From contig SLKL01000064.1 in NCBI GenBank assembly GCA_007134625.1, positions 1-13,362 on the forward strand: a stretch of 13,362 nt of DNA, given 5' to 3'. This DNA comes from Saprospiraceae bacterium. Its GTDB lineage: Bacteria; Bacteroidota; Bacteroidia; Chitinophagales; Saprospiraceae. The position numbers and the translations under genes were made by a program. The notes under the pieces are model-generated. The model was not told where the DNA came from. It ran no database searches and was given only the letters and a program-made list of their open reading frames with translations. This document shows positions 6,432 through 12,776 of the stretch, piece after piece. Numbering within the stretch: the stretch's first letter is position 1; each line of letters begins with the position of its first letter.

Positions 6432-7244
6432 ATGGATTTTAACTTAGAAAAAGACCTTTGTTTTTTTGATCTTGAAGCCACCGGATTGCATGTCATTCGA
6501 GATCGCATTATACAGGTAGGAATAGTAAAGTACTTCGCAGATGGCAGAGCGCCTGAAGAATTAGAACTCTTAGTCAATCCGCAAATTCCCATCAGCCCGG
6601 ATGCCACGGCTGTGCACGGTTATTCCAATGCTGATGTGGCAGACAAACCCCTGTTCAAAGATGTTGCCGGTCAGATAGTTGATTTCATGGGAGATGCTGA
6701 CCTTGCAGGTTATAATCTATTGAGTTATGATGTGCCTTTACTGCTTGAGGAATTGTACAGGTCCGGCTATGAAATAGAAATGGATGATCGCAGGGTAGTG
6801 GATGTTCAGCGCATTTTTTACAAAATGGAACCGAGGAATTTATCTGCAGCTTACCGCTTTTACTGTGGAAAAGAAATGGAAAATGCGCATGATGCCATAG
6901 CGGATGTGAAGGCCACAGCTGAAATACTGGCAGGTCAGTTGAAAATGTACGAGGGAAAAGACTTGAAAAAAGATGATGGAGAAATCATTCCCAGCCCAAT
7001 TGAAAACGATATGGGAAAACTGCATGATTTCACCAATGACTACAATATGATCGATGCTACCCGCAGGTTGAAATACGATGATAAAGGGAGGATCGTTTTT
7101 AATTTTGGTAAGCATGTTGGCAAGGAAGTTGCACCATTATTAGCAAAAGATAAGCAGTATTACGAATGGATGCTCAATAAAGATTTTTCCTATCAGGTTA
7201 AATCATTGATAAAAAAGCTGGTTAAAGAATACGAGGCTAAGTGA
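6432..7244 (+). CDS. DEDDh 3'-5' exonuclease (Pol III epsilon-like)
   Basis: The 270-residue protein carries all the DEDDh catalytic motifs: Exo I FFDLEATG (D13, E15), Exo II AGYNLLSYDVPLL (D100) and Exo III NAHDAIADV (H153, D158, the HxAxxD form). It should degrade DNA or RNA from 3' ends with two metal ions. After the exonuclease domain (about 8-175) comes a linker and a C-terminal block, VFNFGKHVGKEVAPLLAKDK then YYEWMLNKDF (about 221-252), seen in stand-alone Bacteroidota exonucleases rather than in the replicative epsilon subunit. The ATG at 6432 is preferred over a TTG at 6399, which adds eleven residues unlike the family. It follows apbE by 38 bp and probably shares its transcript. The exact substrate (repair, RNA processing) cannot be told. 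Confidence 0.9.
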   Translation: MDFNLEKDLCFFDLEATGLHVIRDRIIQVGIVKYFADGRAPEELELLVNPQIPISPDATAVHGYSNADVADKPLFKDVAGQIVDFMGDADLAGYNLLSYDVPLLLEELYRSGYEIEMDDRRVVDVQRIFYKMEPRNLSAAYRFYCGKEMENAHDAIADVKATAEILAGQLKMYEGKDLKKDDGEIIPSPIENDMGKLHDFTNDYNMIDATRRLKYDDKGRIVFNFGKHVGKEVAPLLAKDKQYYEWMLNKDFSYQVKSLIKKLVKEYEAK

Positions 7245-7250
7245 TAATTG

Positions 7251-7272
7251 ACCCTTCGACTTGCGCTCAGGG
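7251..7272 (+). repeat. REP-like element, copy 1
   Basis: A 22-bp imperfect palindrome begins ACCCTTCGACT and ends GCTCAGGG. It differs at two central bases from the element at 12090-12111, which is in the opposite orientation. Elements of this CCCTTCGAC...CTCAGGG type are scattered between genes in many Bacteroidota. It sits 7 bp after the exonuclease stop codon. Confidence 0.8.
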
Positions 7273-7488
7273 TAAAAAGTTGAAGGTTGAAGGTTGAAAA
7301 TGATTAATAATGGCTTGTTTTGTCTTTTGAGGCAGATTTGTCCATTATGGTCACGGAGATAAATAGGGTGGGTTGATGTGGATAATTAAAAAAAATTGAA
7401 CGCAGTGCCAACCATTTTGGGTGCTTCAATAAATTGGAAAAATATTACTGTATCCTTGAGTTGCTTTCAATATTCGTCAAATGCTTGA

Positions 7489-7506
7489 TGCAATAAATTT
7501 ATTGCA
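7489..7506. promoter_or_regulatory. Perfect 18-bp palindrome, candidate operator
   Basis: TGCAATAAATTTATTGCA is identical to its reverse complement over all 18 bases and ends 52 bp before the lipoprotein start at 7559. The position and symmetry fit a dimeric regulator's binding site for the lipoprotein-peroxidase run downstream. There is no GC-rich stem or T run, so it is not a terminator. No regulator gene is nearby and the factor is unknown. Confidence 0.5.
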
Positions 7507-7558
7507 AGGATTATTAATAACACAAAAATCAGCACCGTCTTCCATAACGGATTCATTT

Positions 7559-8356
7559 ATGTACAAATCGATATTCATACTTTTTGCCGCCATTCTGATG
7601 CTTACGCTTTCCTCTTGTTACGAAAGGCAGGAAGGATGTACTGATATCAATGCGGTAAATTTCAATCCCGTTGCGGATGATCCATGTTGTTGTAATTATC
7701 CCGCTCTTACTCTGCAGTTGCAACACAGATACGGAGCCGATAGTATTCGTTTTTTTGCTGACAGTACTTACTTTCTGGACACAGGCACTCCTTTCAAGCT
7801 CCTGACCTTTGAATTTATGGCGGAGGAGCTAATACTCACGGGAGAAAATGGAGAACAGATCAGAGTAGAGGAAGAAATCACCTTTGAGGGAAATTCAATA
7901 GAAAATTGTCCCTGTATCGATGATGTATTCCCTGTTAACCTTACTGCGCTAAATACCAGTCCCGGGACCATTTCAAGACCGGGAACCATACAATCACTGC
8001 GTTTCAATTCGGGTTTGTCTGAAAAGTGGTCAGAGGTAGCCCCGGCTGATTACCCTACAGGTCATCCATTGGCATTGGAGACACGATACAGTTTTGAGGA
8101 AGAAAAATACAGACATCTCCGCGCAACTCTGGTTTTTCCGGAGACGACTGATACTTTTAGAATACGCACGAGTAACTTGATTAGTGAATTAACTTTTGAA
8201 GGACCCTTTGAGATTTTCAAAGCACAAAATACTACTTTGACTTTGAGAATTGATTACCGGGAACTACTGGGAAAAATAGATGAAGTCATTTTCGATCCGC
8301 AATTAACTGAGGAAATGATAAAGGAAAACCTGAAAGATGCTCTAAAGTTGTTTTAA
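7559..8356 (+). CDS. Divergent MbnP-like lipoprotein with CTD-NFNP motif
   Basis: From the ATG at 7559 the product has 265 residues. A lipoprotein signal ends at C20 (AAILMLTLSSC), followed by a cysteine-rich stretch, GCTDINAVNFNPVADDPCCC (26-45), a variant of the CTDxxAxNYNPxA..C motif common in Bacteroidota surface proteins. The rest resembles the next gene. PADYPTGHPL (162-171) aligns with its PSDFSSSHPL, and TLTLRIDYRELL (226-237) with RLKIVIDHEKLL, so the two are likely paralogues of the MbnP family, whose typical member binds copper. This copy has only one tryptophan (W157) and lacks the YWxxW site, so it may not follow the same chemistry. The start was placed here rather than at 7481 because the signal peptide begins here. 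A conserved-looking CPC sits at 117-119. Confidence 0.7.
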   Translation: MYKSIFILFAAILMLTLSSCYERQEGCTDINAVNFNPVADDPCCCNYPALTLQLQHRYGADSIRFFADSTYFLDTGTPFKLLTFEFMAEELILTGENGEQIRVEEEITFEGNSIENCPCIDDVFPVNLTALNTSPGTISRPGTIQSLRFNSGLSEKWSEVAPADYPTGHPLALETRYSFEEEKYRHLRATLVFPETTDTFRIRTSNLISELTFEGPFEIFKAQNTTLTLRIDYRELLGKIDEVIFDPQLTEEMIKENLKDALKLF

Positions 8357-8388
8357 TAAGAATTATCGTTTCAAATTTTCTGTTATAA

Positions 8389-8398
8389 AGTCGAAGGG
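8389..8398. repeat. Truncated REP-like element
   Basis: AGTCGAAGGG is identical to ten bases of the REP-like element at 12090-12111 (12101-12110). The other arm is missing. It lies in the 91-bp gap between the two MbnP-like genes. Ten bases can match by chance, so this is tentative. Confidence 0.35.
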
Positions 8399-8447
8399 AA
8401 GTAAACCTTTTGGGGTCGATTTTCCGTTTACAAACAAAATTTACACA

Positions 8448-9236
8448 ATGAATAAGTTACACTTTATTATCCTGCTACCCTTAATTGTACTCGTATTCTC
8501 AGCTTGTAGCGATGACGACGACAATGGTACACCTACCGGAACGCTTGAGATTTTCTTTGAACCGATATATGGTGAAGACAGGGATTTGATCTCTCCAATA
8601 ACTAATTTTTCCTACGCAAGCGGAAATGATATCAGAGTAATTGTTTCTGATATGTATCTCGGCAATATCAGCCTTGGTACAGCCAATAAGACCACTGTTC
8701 TGAGTGAGATAGAATATATCAGTATGGGCGAAGCTGAGATGGATGAAAGTACCGGACTAACGGATAAGTTTCTGGTGTTGAATGATGTGCCGGCGGGTTC
8801 TTATTCATTTTTTGAGTTTGGAGTAGGTGTTCCACCGGAACTCAACAGCAAAACCCCGTCGGACTTTAGTTCCTCTCACCCACTTTCAAGAGGGGGGAAT
8901 TACTGGGATGCATGGGACAGTTATATTTTTGCAAAACTCGAAGGAAGGTTGGATGTAAACAATGACGGCTCCTTTAGTCAAAACTTCATTTATCACAGTG
9001 GTCAGGATGAACTGTATAGAATTTTGAGGGCGAACATTCCGCTTACCATAAATGAGGGAGGAACCACACGCCTGAAAATTGTAATAGATCACGAAAAACT
9101 TCTGGTAAATGAGGATGGGGAATATGTAGATATAGAGGAGACACCAATAGACCATTCAGCAGGAGATCTGGCATTGGTAAGGTTTATAGCTGATAATTAT
9201 GGCAGGGCTTTTTCACTGGAATTAGTAAGTCAATAA
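8448..9236 (+). CDS. MbnP family lipoprotein, putative copper-binding
   Basis: The 262-residue protein has a lipoprotein signal with C20 (PLIVLVFSAC) directly followed by SDDDD, the kind of acidic stretch that acts as a surface-export signal in Bacteroidota lipoproteins. The body matches MbnP: GTLEIFFEPIYGE near 31-43, NDIRVIVSDMYLGNISL (60-76, the 'yylSnv' segment), PSDFSSSHPL (137-146), YWDAWDSYIFAKLEG (152-166) and IYHSGQDE (181-188). In methanotroph MbnP a tryptophan is oxidised to kynurenine by the partner MbnH to complete a copper site. W153 and W156 are candidates for the same change, but that transfer of function is inference. The peroxidase gene starts 9 bp after the stop, so the two are surely one operon. 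Confidence 0.82.
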   Translation: MNKLHFIILLPLIVLVFSACSDDDDNGTPTGTLEIFFEPIYGEDRDLISPITNFSYASGNDIRVIVSDMYLGNISLGTANKTTVLSEIEYISMGEAEMDESTGLTDKFLVLNDVPAGSYSFFEFGVGVPPELNSKTPSDFSSSHPLSRGGNYWDAWDSYIFAKLEGRLDVNNDGSFSQNFIYHSGQDELYRILRANIPLTINEGGTTRLKIVIDHEKLLVNEDGEYVDIEETPIDHSAGDLALVRFIADNYGRAFSLELVSQ

Positions 9237-9245
9237 AAGGAGAAG

Positions 9246-10358
9246 ATGAATTTTCGTTTCGGCTTGGTTTTTGTACTCTTGGTAATGCTCTTTATTTATG
9301 CCTGCAAAGATGAGGTAATGAATGAAGGGGACTTGAGTTCCATTCCTTTTGATCCCGTTGAATACAAATTAGAAATACCTCAAGGCTGGCCACAGATGGA
9401 AATCCCGGCTGATAATCCTCTAACCTATGAAGGGGTTCAATTGGGGAGAAGATTGTTTTTTGATCCCATTTTATCACTGGACAATACCATTTCATGTGCT
9501 ACCTGCCATATTCCGGAAAAAGGATTTTCAGATAATAACCCAATAGCTGTGGGCATAGGCGGCGCATTAGGAACACGCAAAACCATGAGTCTCATCAATG
9601 TAGGATTCAATCAAAATGGTCTGTTGTGGGATGGTGCAGTCATGACTTTGGAGGAACAATCCCTGCATCCTATTGAAGACCCCGTAGAGATGAATCTGCC
9701 GCTTGAGGAAGCTATCCAACGATTGCGAGATCACGAAGATTACAGTGTGCGTTTCAGAAAAGCTTTTGGAATAAATAATGTGGATGAAATCAATGAAGAT
9801 TTGCTCGCTAAAGCATTGGCTCAGTTTCAGCGAATAATCATAGCAGGTGGCGAATCTGAATTTGAAAAAGTGATGCGCGGTGAACTGAGTTTTACTGACG
9901 AACAACTCAATGGCTGGGAAATGTTTACAGACGCCAACAGACTTGTTTTGGATGCAGAATGTGCGCATTGTCATATCCGTCCACTATTCAACATCAATGA
10001 ATATATCAATAACGGAATCACCCCGGTTGAGCGTCTGATTGATCATCCTGATCCGGGACGTGGAGCCGTAACCGGTAGGGAAAGAGATTATGGCAAGTTC
10101 CGAACGGTAACTTTAATCAACTGGGAGTTGAGAAAAAACTTTATGCACGACGGTAGATTTGAGACGATGGAAGATGTCGTCAATCATTACAACAGCGGCG
10201 GTCATCGCCCTGCTAATCCGGACGAGGACAATGTTGATTTGTTAATCTATCCGTTGAACATGGATGAGTTTGAATTCCACGACCTAATGGAATTCCTCAA
10301 AATGCTTACTGACACGACTTTTTTAAGTAATCCCGATCTGCAAAATCCCTTTTTGTAG
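9246..10358 (+). CDS. MbnH-like di-haem cytochrome c peroxidase, lipoprotein
   Basis: The 370-residue protein has a lipoprotein signal ending at C20 (MLFIYAC) followed by KDE, another export-type tail. Two c-type haem sites, C84-A-T-C-H88 and C239-A-H-C-H243, lie one in each half, as in bacterial di-haem peroxidases and MbnH. LGRRLFFDPILSLDNTISC leads into haem 1, and FMHDGRFETMEDVVNHY (299-315) is the family's C-terminal signature with a likely axial methionine. It acts outside the inner membrane and needs the cytochrome c maturation machinery. A proper Shine-Dalgarno-like AGGAG (9238-9242) precedes the ATG with a short spacing, rare in this genome. Its position directly after an MbnP gene favours the MbnH role (tryptophan oxidation of MbnP) over plain H2O2 scavenging, but both remain possible. 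Confidence 0.88.
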   Translation: MNFRFGLVFVLLVMLFIYACKDEVMNEGDLSSIPFDPVEYKLEIPQGWPQMEIPADNPLTYEGVQLGRRLFFDPILSLDNTISCATCHIPEKGFSDNNPIAVGIGGALGTRKTMSLINVGFNQNGLLWDGAVMTLEEQSLHPIEDPVEMNLPLEEAIQRLRDHEDYSVRFRKAFGINNVDEINEDLLAKALAQFQRIIIAGGESEFEKVMRGELSFTDEQLNGWEMFTDANRLVLDAECAHCHIRPLFNINEYINNGITPVERLIDHPDPGRGAVTGRERDYGKFRTVTLINWELRKNFMHDGRFETMEDVVNHYNSGGHRPANPDEDNVDLLIYPLNMDEFEFHDLMEFLKMLTDTTFLSNPDLQNPFL

Positions 10359-10370
10359 ATTTAACGCGTA

Positions 10371-10718
10371 TTAAGAAGCACCCCTTTCATTTTGTTCAGA
10401 TAGTGTCCAATCATCGGTTTTGGTGGTTTGCAACCAAACATTTCCCGATTTTCTGAACACCTGAGCACTCAGTCCAAATTGTTCCTGAAAATTGGCTTCA
10501 AGGGTTTCCACTTTAAGGTTGCCGTGAATAGAAAGATCGCCCTCGGAGTCCTTTCTTCTGATTTCACCTATGGTACTTTTGGGGTTGTGTTTTAGTTCTT
10601 CTTTACTACCCTCTCCCGTCTCATGAGGCTTTTTGTAAAACTCTATTTTCAGGTTGGGAAACTTCTCAGAGAACTCTCTCTGAATGTCTGCTATCTTCTT
10701 GTCGTTTGTGATATCCAT
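10371..10718 (-). CDS. Small conserved Bacteroidota protein, function unknown
   Basis: The 115-residue product is hydrophilic and has no signal peptide. It starts MDITNDKKIADIQREFSEKF and has central motifs IGEIRRKDSEGDLSIHGN (50-67) and EANFQEQFGLSAQVFRKSGN (74-93), ending VWLQTTKTDDWTLSEQN. I recognise this as a widespread conserved Bacteroidota family, but no function is known to me. The C-terminal VWLQTT...DWTLSEQN has a repeated hydrophobic/Trp pattern. A TATTTTTG box (minus strand, 10732-10739) fits TAnnTTTG but would leave a leader of only a few bases. It converges with the peroxidase gene; their stops are 12 bp apart and no hairpin terminator is visible between them. Confidence 0.85.
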   Translation of the reverse strand: MDITNDKKIADIQREFSEKFPNLKIEFYKKPHETGEGSKEELKHNPKSTIGEIRRKDSEGDLSIHGNLKVETLEANFQEQFGLSAQVFRKSGNVWLQTTKTDDWTLSEQNERGAS

Positions 10719-10946
10719 TTTCTTTTTGTTCCAAAAATAAGAAAAATGCAGATAATGGGGGGTTTTGGGTCAGGGAATTTTATGTGTGGAGGTATTAATT
10801 TTACCGATATTGGGTGGCTAACACTACCGCTTTTTCTTTGATACCCACTTTTTATTACTGGAATTAAGTGTCTGTTTTTCCCACTTCTTTTCCTCGGCTT
10901 AAGTGAACACTAAGCACCTAAAACTAATTAAAATCAAGGATGTAGG
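10719..10946. other. Non-coding gap left of the hip operon
   Basis: No gene was recognised in these 228 bp apart from a spurious frame overlapping the 10371-10718 gene's upstream end. It holds the direct repeat at 10799-10822, a G-run (about 10757-10769), and AT-rich sequence near the hipT stop. Confidence 0.4.
10799..10822 (+). repeat. Direct repeat flanking the hip operon, copy 1
   Basis: The 24 bases start TTTTACCGATATT and end GGTGGCTAAC. They match the copy at 12924-12947 at 22 of 24 positions in the same orientation; similarity continues weakly to the left (GGxGGTAT). The pair encloses the three hip genes and their control region. In one plus-strand frame both copies read FT(D/E)I(G/W)WLT, but neither lies in a convincing gene. 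Confidence 0.65.
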
Positions 10947-11981
10947 TCATGATCTTGTAAGCCTGTTCAGTCTTGTTAAAAAAGCCTGTTCATAATTCCG
11001 CTTGAATCTATCTGACAGATATGAATTCAGAATCAGTTGCTTTACTTCCTCAACTTTACTTGTCAATAGCCCTGTAATTTTATCTATTTGACTTTTAGGG
11101 ATACCTGCTTTTTCTCCGAGAAGTTGAAAGTGATCGCGGATTTTGCCTTTGGTGTATTTTGGTGGAAGAAGGCCTTCACTAAGAGCAAAATCTCTGTCTT
11201 CAATATGAATACGGCTATTGAGAAGGTCGTAGGCAGGACTTAACCTAAAATCCCCAAAAGAGGTTTCTATCAATGAAAAGTTTTTGTAATGCGCATCTCC
11301 GTTTGAAATTAAATAATTGAACAAGATTAGCTTAAATAACTTCGGAGCTTCGACAGTATATGCGGGAACATATTTTCGCAATAAGTGAAACAAAAACAGA
11401 TAATTCCCTTCATATTTATAGTTGTCACCATATGTTTGCGGAGTCAATTCAGCCAGAGAGGCAAAATCTTCCTGCGCTCTCTTAGTGCCATCATCACGGA
11501 CATCAAATCGTTTGGTGATATAAGCAGCTGCTCCATTTTGAAAGAAAATGAGCGCATTCTCAGCTGTTTCAATGCCAAATACCTGTCTTGCAATCTGCAT
11601 ACTTAAATGCTCATTGGCAGGCATTTGATCCGGATTTTTTCCGGCTCCCGGAATGGGTTTTAATATATGTGAACCCTGCTCCCCTTCTTTTATTAATCGA
11701 AGTTTGTTTTTCTCCAGCAATACAGAAAACTTTTCCTGTACCCCTGATATCGAAAGTCGCTTACGATTTTCTATAAAAAGTTCATCCGCCTCTTCATTAG
11801 TATATGGAGCACTATATGGAAGAATATGACTCACTTTTCTACCGGCAAAAACCCGTTTAAGTGCAGTTTGACTGTAGGTATTATATCCTTTTGACAGTGT
11901 ACCCGGACATACTTCGATTTCCAAAGGATTATCCACCATTGAACTACTGCTTAAACCTGTATTTTTTCGTTCCCTTTTCAT
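10947..11981 (-). CDS. hipT: HipT-like serine/threonine kinase toxin
   Basis: The 344-residue protein is a HipA-family kinase lacking N-subdomain 1, which is encoded separately upstream. Kinase landmarks are the Gly-rich loop RLSISGVQEKFSVLLE (75-90), HILKPI (105-110), YITKRFD (154-160), QEDFASL (170-176), the catalytic NGDAHYKN (N227, D229, H231, N234) and the metal-binding SPAYDL (D252). SIS at 77-79 is the Gly-rich-loop form described for HipT of enteropathogenic E. coli, where the two serines autophosphorylate. HipT phosphorylates tryptophanyl-tRNA synthetase there and HipA glutamyl-tRNA synthetase; the target here is unknown. An N-terminal region (CPGTLSKGYNTYSQTALKRV, 25-44) matches what precedes the kinase in other Bacteroidota members. 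It follows hipS by 101 bp. TGA stop at 10947-10949. All catalytic residues are intact, so it is probably active. Confidence 0.85.
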   Translation of the reverse strand: MKRERKNTGLSSSSMVDNPLEIEVCPGTLSKGYNTYSQTALKRVFAGRKVSHILPYSAPYTNEEADELFIENRKRLSISGVQEKFSVLLEKNKLRLIKEGEQGSHILKPIPGAGKNPDQMPANEHLSMQIARQVFGIETAENALIFFQNGAAAYITKRFDVRDDGTKRAQEDFASLAELTPQTYGDNYKYEGNYLFLFHLLRKYVPAYTVEAPKLFKLILFNYLISNGDAHYKNFSLIETSFGDFRLSPAYDLLNSRIHIEDRDFALSEGLLPPKYTKGKIRDHFQLLGEKAGIPKSQIDKITGLLTSKVEEVKQLILNSYLSDRFKRNYEQAFLTRLNRLTRS

Positions 11982-12082
11982 AAATTAGCTTTTGGCTGCT
12001 GAATTCTTTGTATCAGGACAAAATAACTTTAACTTGAATGATTCCCTTCCATTCCCTTTCTTACGAGGCAAGCCATTCTCCA

Positions 12083-12430
12083 TTACTTGCCCTGAGCGTC
12101 AGTCGAAGGGTCCATTACCAATACCCGAACCGCTCCGATTGAGTCTGATTTTGCCGTCGCCATCAAAATGCTGAAATAATCATCTTCATCTATTCGTAGA
12201 TTATAGCATACTACTTGCTTATTACTGCCCTCGGGCAACATGTTATAGAAGAAGGGGAATAAGTGCTCAGATCGAAATGGTTCTTTTTGCTTGGGCAGCG
12301 TTAAACTTACCGCAGGTTTTGAACTATCATTTAGCCAAGCCTCATTATACCAAAATTCAAAGTCACCCCGGCTATTCTGTGCGAGTGTCCCCGCCCATTC
12401 ATCTTTATATAACACCTTAGCTTTCCTCAT
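12083..12430 (-). CDS. hipS: HipS-like antitoxin (HipA N-subdomain 1)
   Basis: The 115-residue protein matches HipA's N-terminal subdomain alone: KVLYKDEWAGTLAQNSRGDF (5-24), FEFWYNEAWL, VSLTLPKQKEPFRSEHLFPF (41-60), NMLPEGSN (63-70) and SIGAVRV (97-103). In the E. coli HipBST system this separate subdomain (HipS) is the antitoxin that neutralises HipT. The ATG at 12430 lies inside the end of hipB (14-bp overlap), suggesting translational coupling. The last nine residues (DPSTDAQGK) and the region just before the stop are encoded by a REP-like element (12090-12111), an odd extension. The 101-bp gap to hipT is long for this operon, since the first two genes overlap. Confidence 0.82.
   Translation of the reverse strand: MRKAKVLYKDEWAGTLAQNSRGDFEFWYNEAWLNDSSKPAVSLTLPKQKEPFRSEHLFPFFYNMLPEGSNKQVVCYNLRIDEDDYFSILMATAKSDSIGAVRVLVMDPSTDAQGK
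12090..12111 (-). repeat. REP-like element, copy 2, inside hipS 3' end
   Basis: On the minus strand it reads ACCCTTCGACTGA followed by CGCTCAGGG, the same length as the element at 7251-7272 and differing at two bases. It lies at the end of the hipS frame, where it codes most of the last nine residues; the TAA follows seven bases on. In the transcript the CCCT/AGGG arms could pair just before the hipS stop. Confidence 0.8.
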
Positions 12431-12644
12431 CTGTTGAATTTATAGATTTTACCTGCAAACTAACTTCCATTCCCAAAGCATCAGCTAATTTAGATAGAGT
12501 CTCTAAAGTAGGATTGCCTTTACCACTTTCAAATTGCTTTAGTGCTCTCAATGACACCTCCGACAACTCAGCCAATGTAGACTGTGTTACCTGTAGGGCC
12601 TTTCTTCTCTCTTTTAATTGATTAATTATCCCTTCAAAGTGCAT
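12417..12644 (-). CDS. hipB: HipB-like XRE family HTH regulator/antitoxin
   Basis: The 75-residue protein is a single Xre/Cro helix-turn-helix domain: INQLKERRKALQVTQSTLAE (7-26), recognition region VSLRALKQFESGKGNPTLET (30-49) and LSKLADALGMEVSLQV. It would dimerise, bind the dyads at its own promoter and repress the operon. The ATG at 12644 lies within the first dyad (12639-12654). It overlaps hipS by 14 bp. Gene order hipB-hipS-hipT and the small size of all parts match HipBST rather than two-gene HipBA. HTH boundaries are inferred from the pattern, not from structure. Confidence 0.88.
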   Translation of the reverse strand: MHFEGIINQLKERRKALQVTQSTLAELSEVSLRALKQFESGKGNPTLETLSKLADALGMEVSLQVKSINSTDEES

Positions 12645-12654
12645 AATAATGCTC
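12639..12654. promoter_or_regulatory. Hip operator dyad 1, overlapping the hipB start codon
   Basis: GTGCATAATAATGCTC is a 16-bp imperfect dyad of the GTGCAT-N4-ATGCAC type. Its flanks (CAAA left, TTTT right) recur at the other two copies. The hipB ATG (CAT, 12642-12644) is inside it. It lies at the expected transcription start of the promoter at 12664-12671, so binding would block initiation. Confidence 0.7.
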
Positions 12655-12663
12655 TTTTGTGTG

Positions 12664-12671
12664 CAAATATA
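12664..12671 (-). promoter_or_regulatory. Hip promoter -7 box
   Basis: The minus strand reads TATATTTG, a perfect TAnnTTTG match, 19 bp from the hipB start codon and between dyads 1 and 2. The leader would be about a dozen bases. A TTG lies only 16 bp upstream, a little close for a standard -33 element. Confidence 0.6.
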
Positions 12672-12699
12672 CTTAGAAAACAGATAACAACTACTAAAA

Positions 12700-12715
12700 G
12701 TGCATTAAAATACTC
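12700..12715. promoter_or_regulatory. Hip operator dyad 2
   Basis: GTGCATTAAAATACTC matches dyad 1 at 14 of 16 positions, is flanked by AAAA and TTTT, and starts exactly 61 bp from it. It sits where the upstream promoter region would be. Confidence 0.65.
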
Positions 12716-12760
12716 TTTTAAATAAAAATCTGTGTAGATGAGTAGTAAATGTACTAAAAA

Positions 12761-12776
12761 GTGCGTTATGATGCAC
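12761..12776. promoter_or_regulatory. Hip operator dyad 3
   Basis: GTGCGTTATGATGCAC shares GTGC...ATGCAC symmetry and flanking AAAAA with the other two, and starts exactly 61 bp from dyad 2. It lies 110-120 bp upstream of the hipB start. A slightly decayed 61-bp tandem duplication could explain the even spacing. Confidence 0.6.

Larger units (their letters stand above)
7245..7558. other. Intergenic region before the copper-type lipoprotein operon
   Basis: These 314 bp hold the REP-like element at 7251, a triple 7-bp tandem repeat GTTGAAG at 7279-7299 (last base of the third copy differs), and a perfect 18-bp palindrome at 7489-7506. Between 7300 and 7480 nothing was recognised. The frame of the downstream gene is open back to 7481, but residues coded there do not look like a signal peptide. 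Confidence 0.6.

Noticed and set aside
7481..7558. N-terminal extension of the first MbnP-like lipoprotein
   Set aside because: The extra 26 residues precede a complete lipoprotein signal peptide and overlap the 18-bp palindrome, so ATG at 7559 is the better start.
8411..8423. Degenerate copy of the array hairpin (AACC-TTTT-GGGGT)
   Set aside because: The arms are unequal and the match is short enough to be chance.
10947..12430. hipA broken into two pieces by a frameshift
   Set aside because: hipS ends after a complete subdomain and hipT has its own start and N-terminal region; the split matches a known three-gene architecture.
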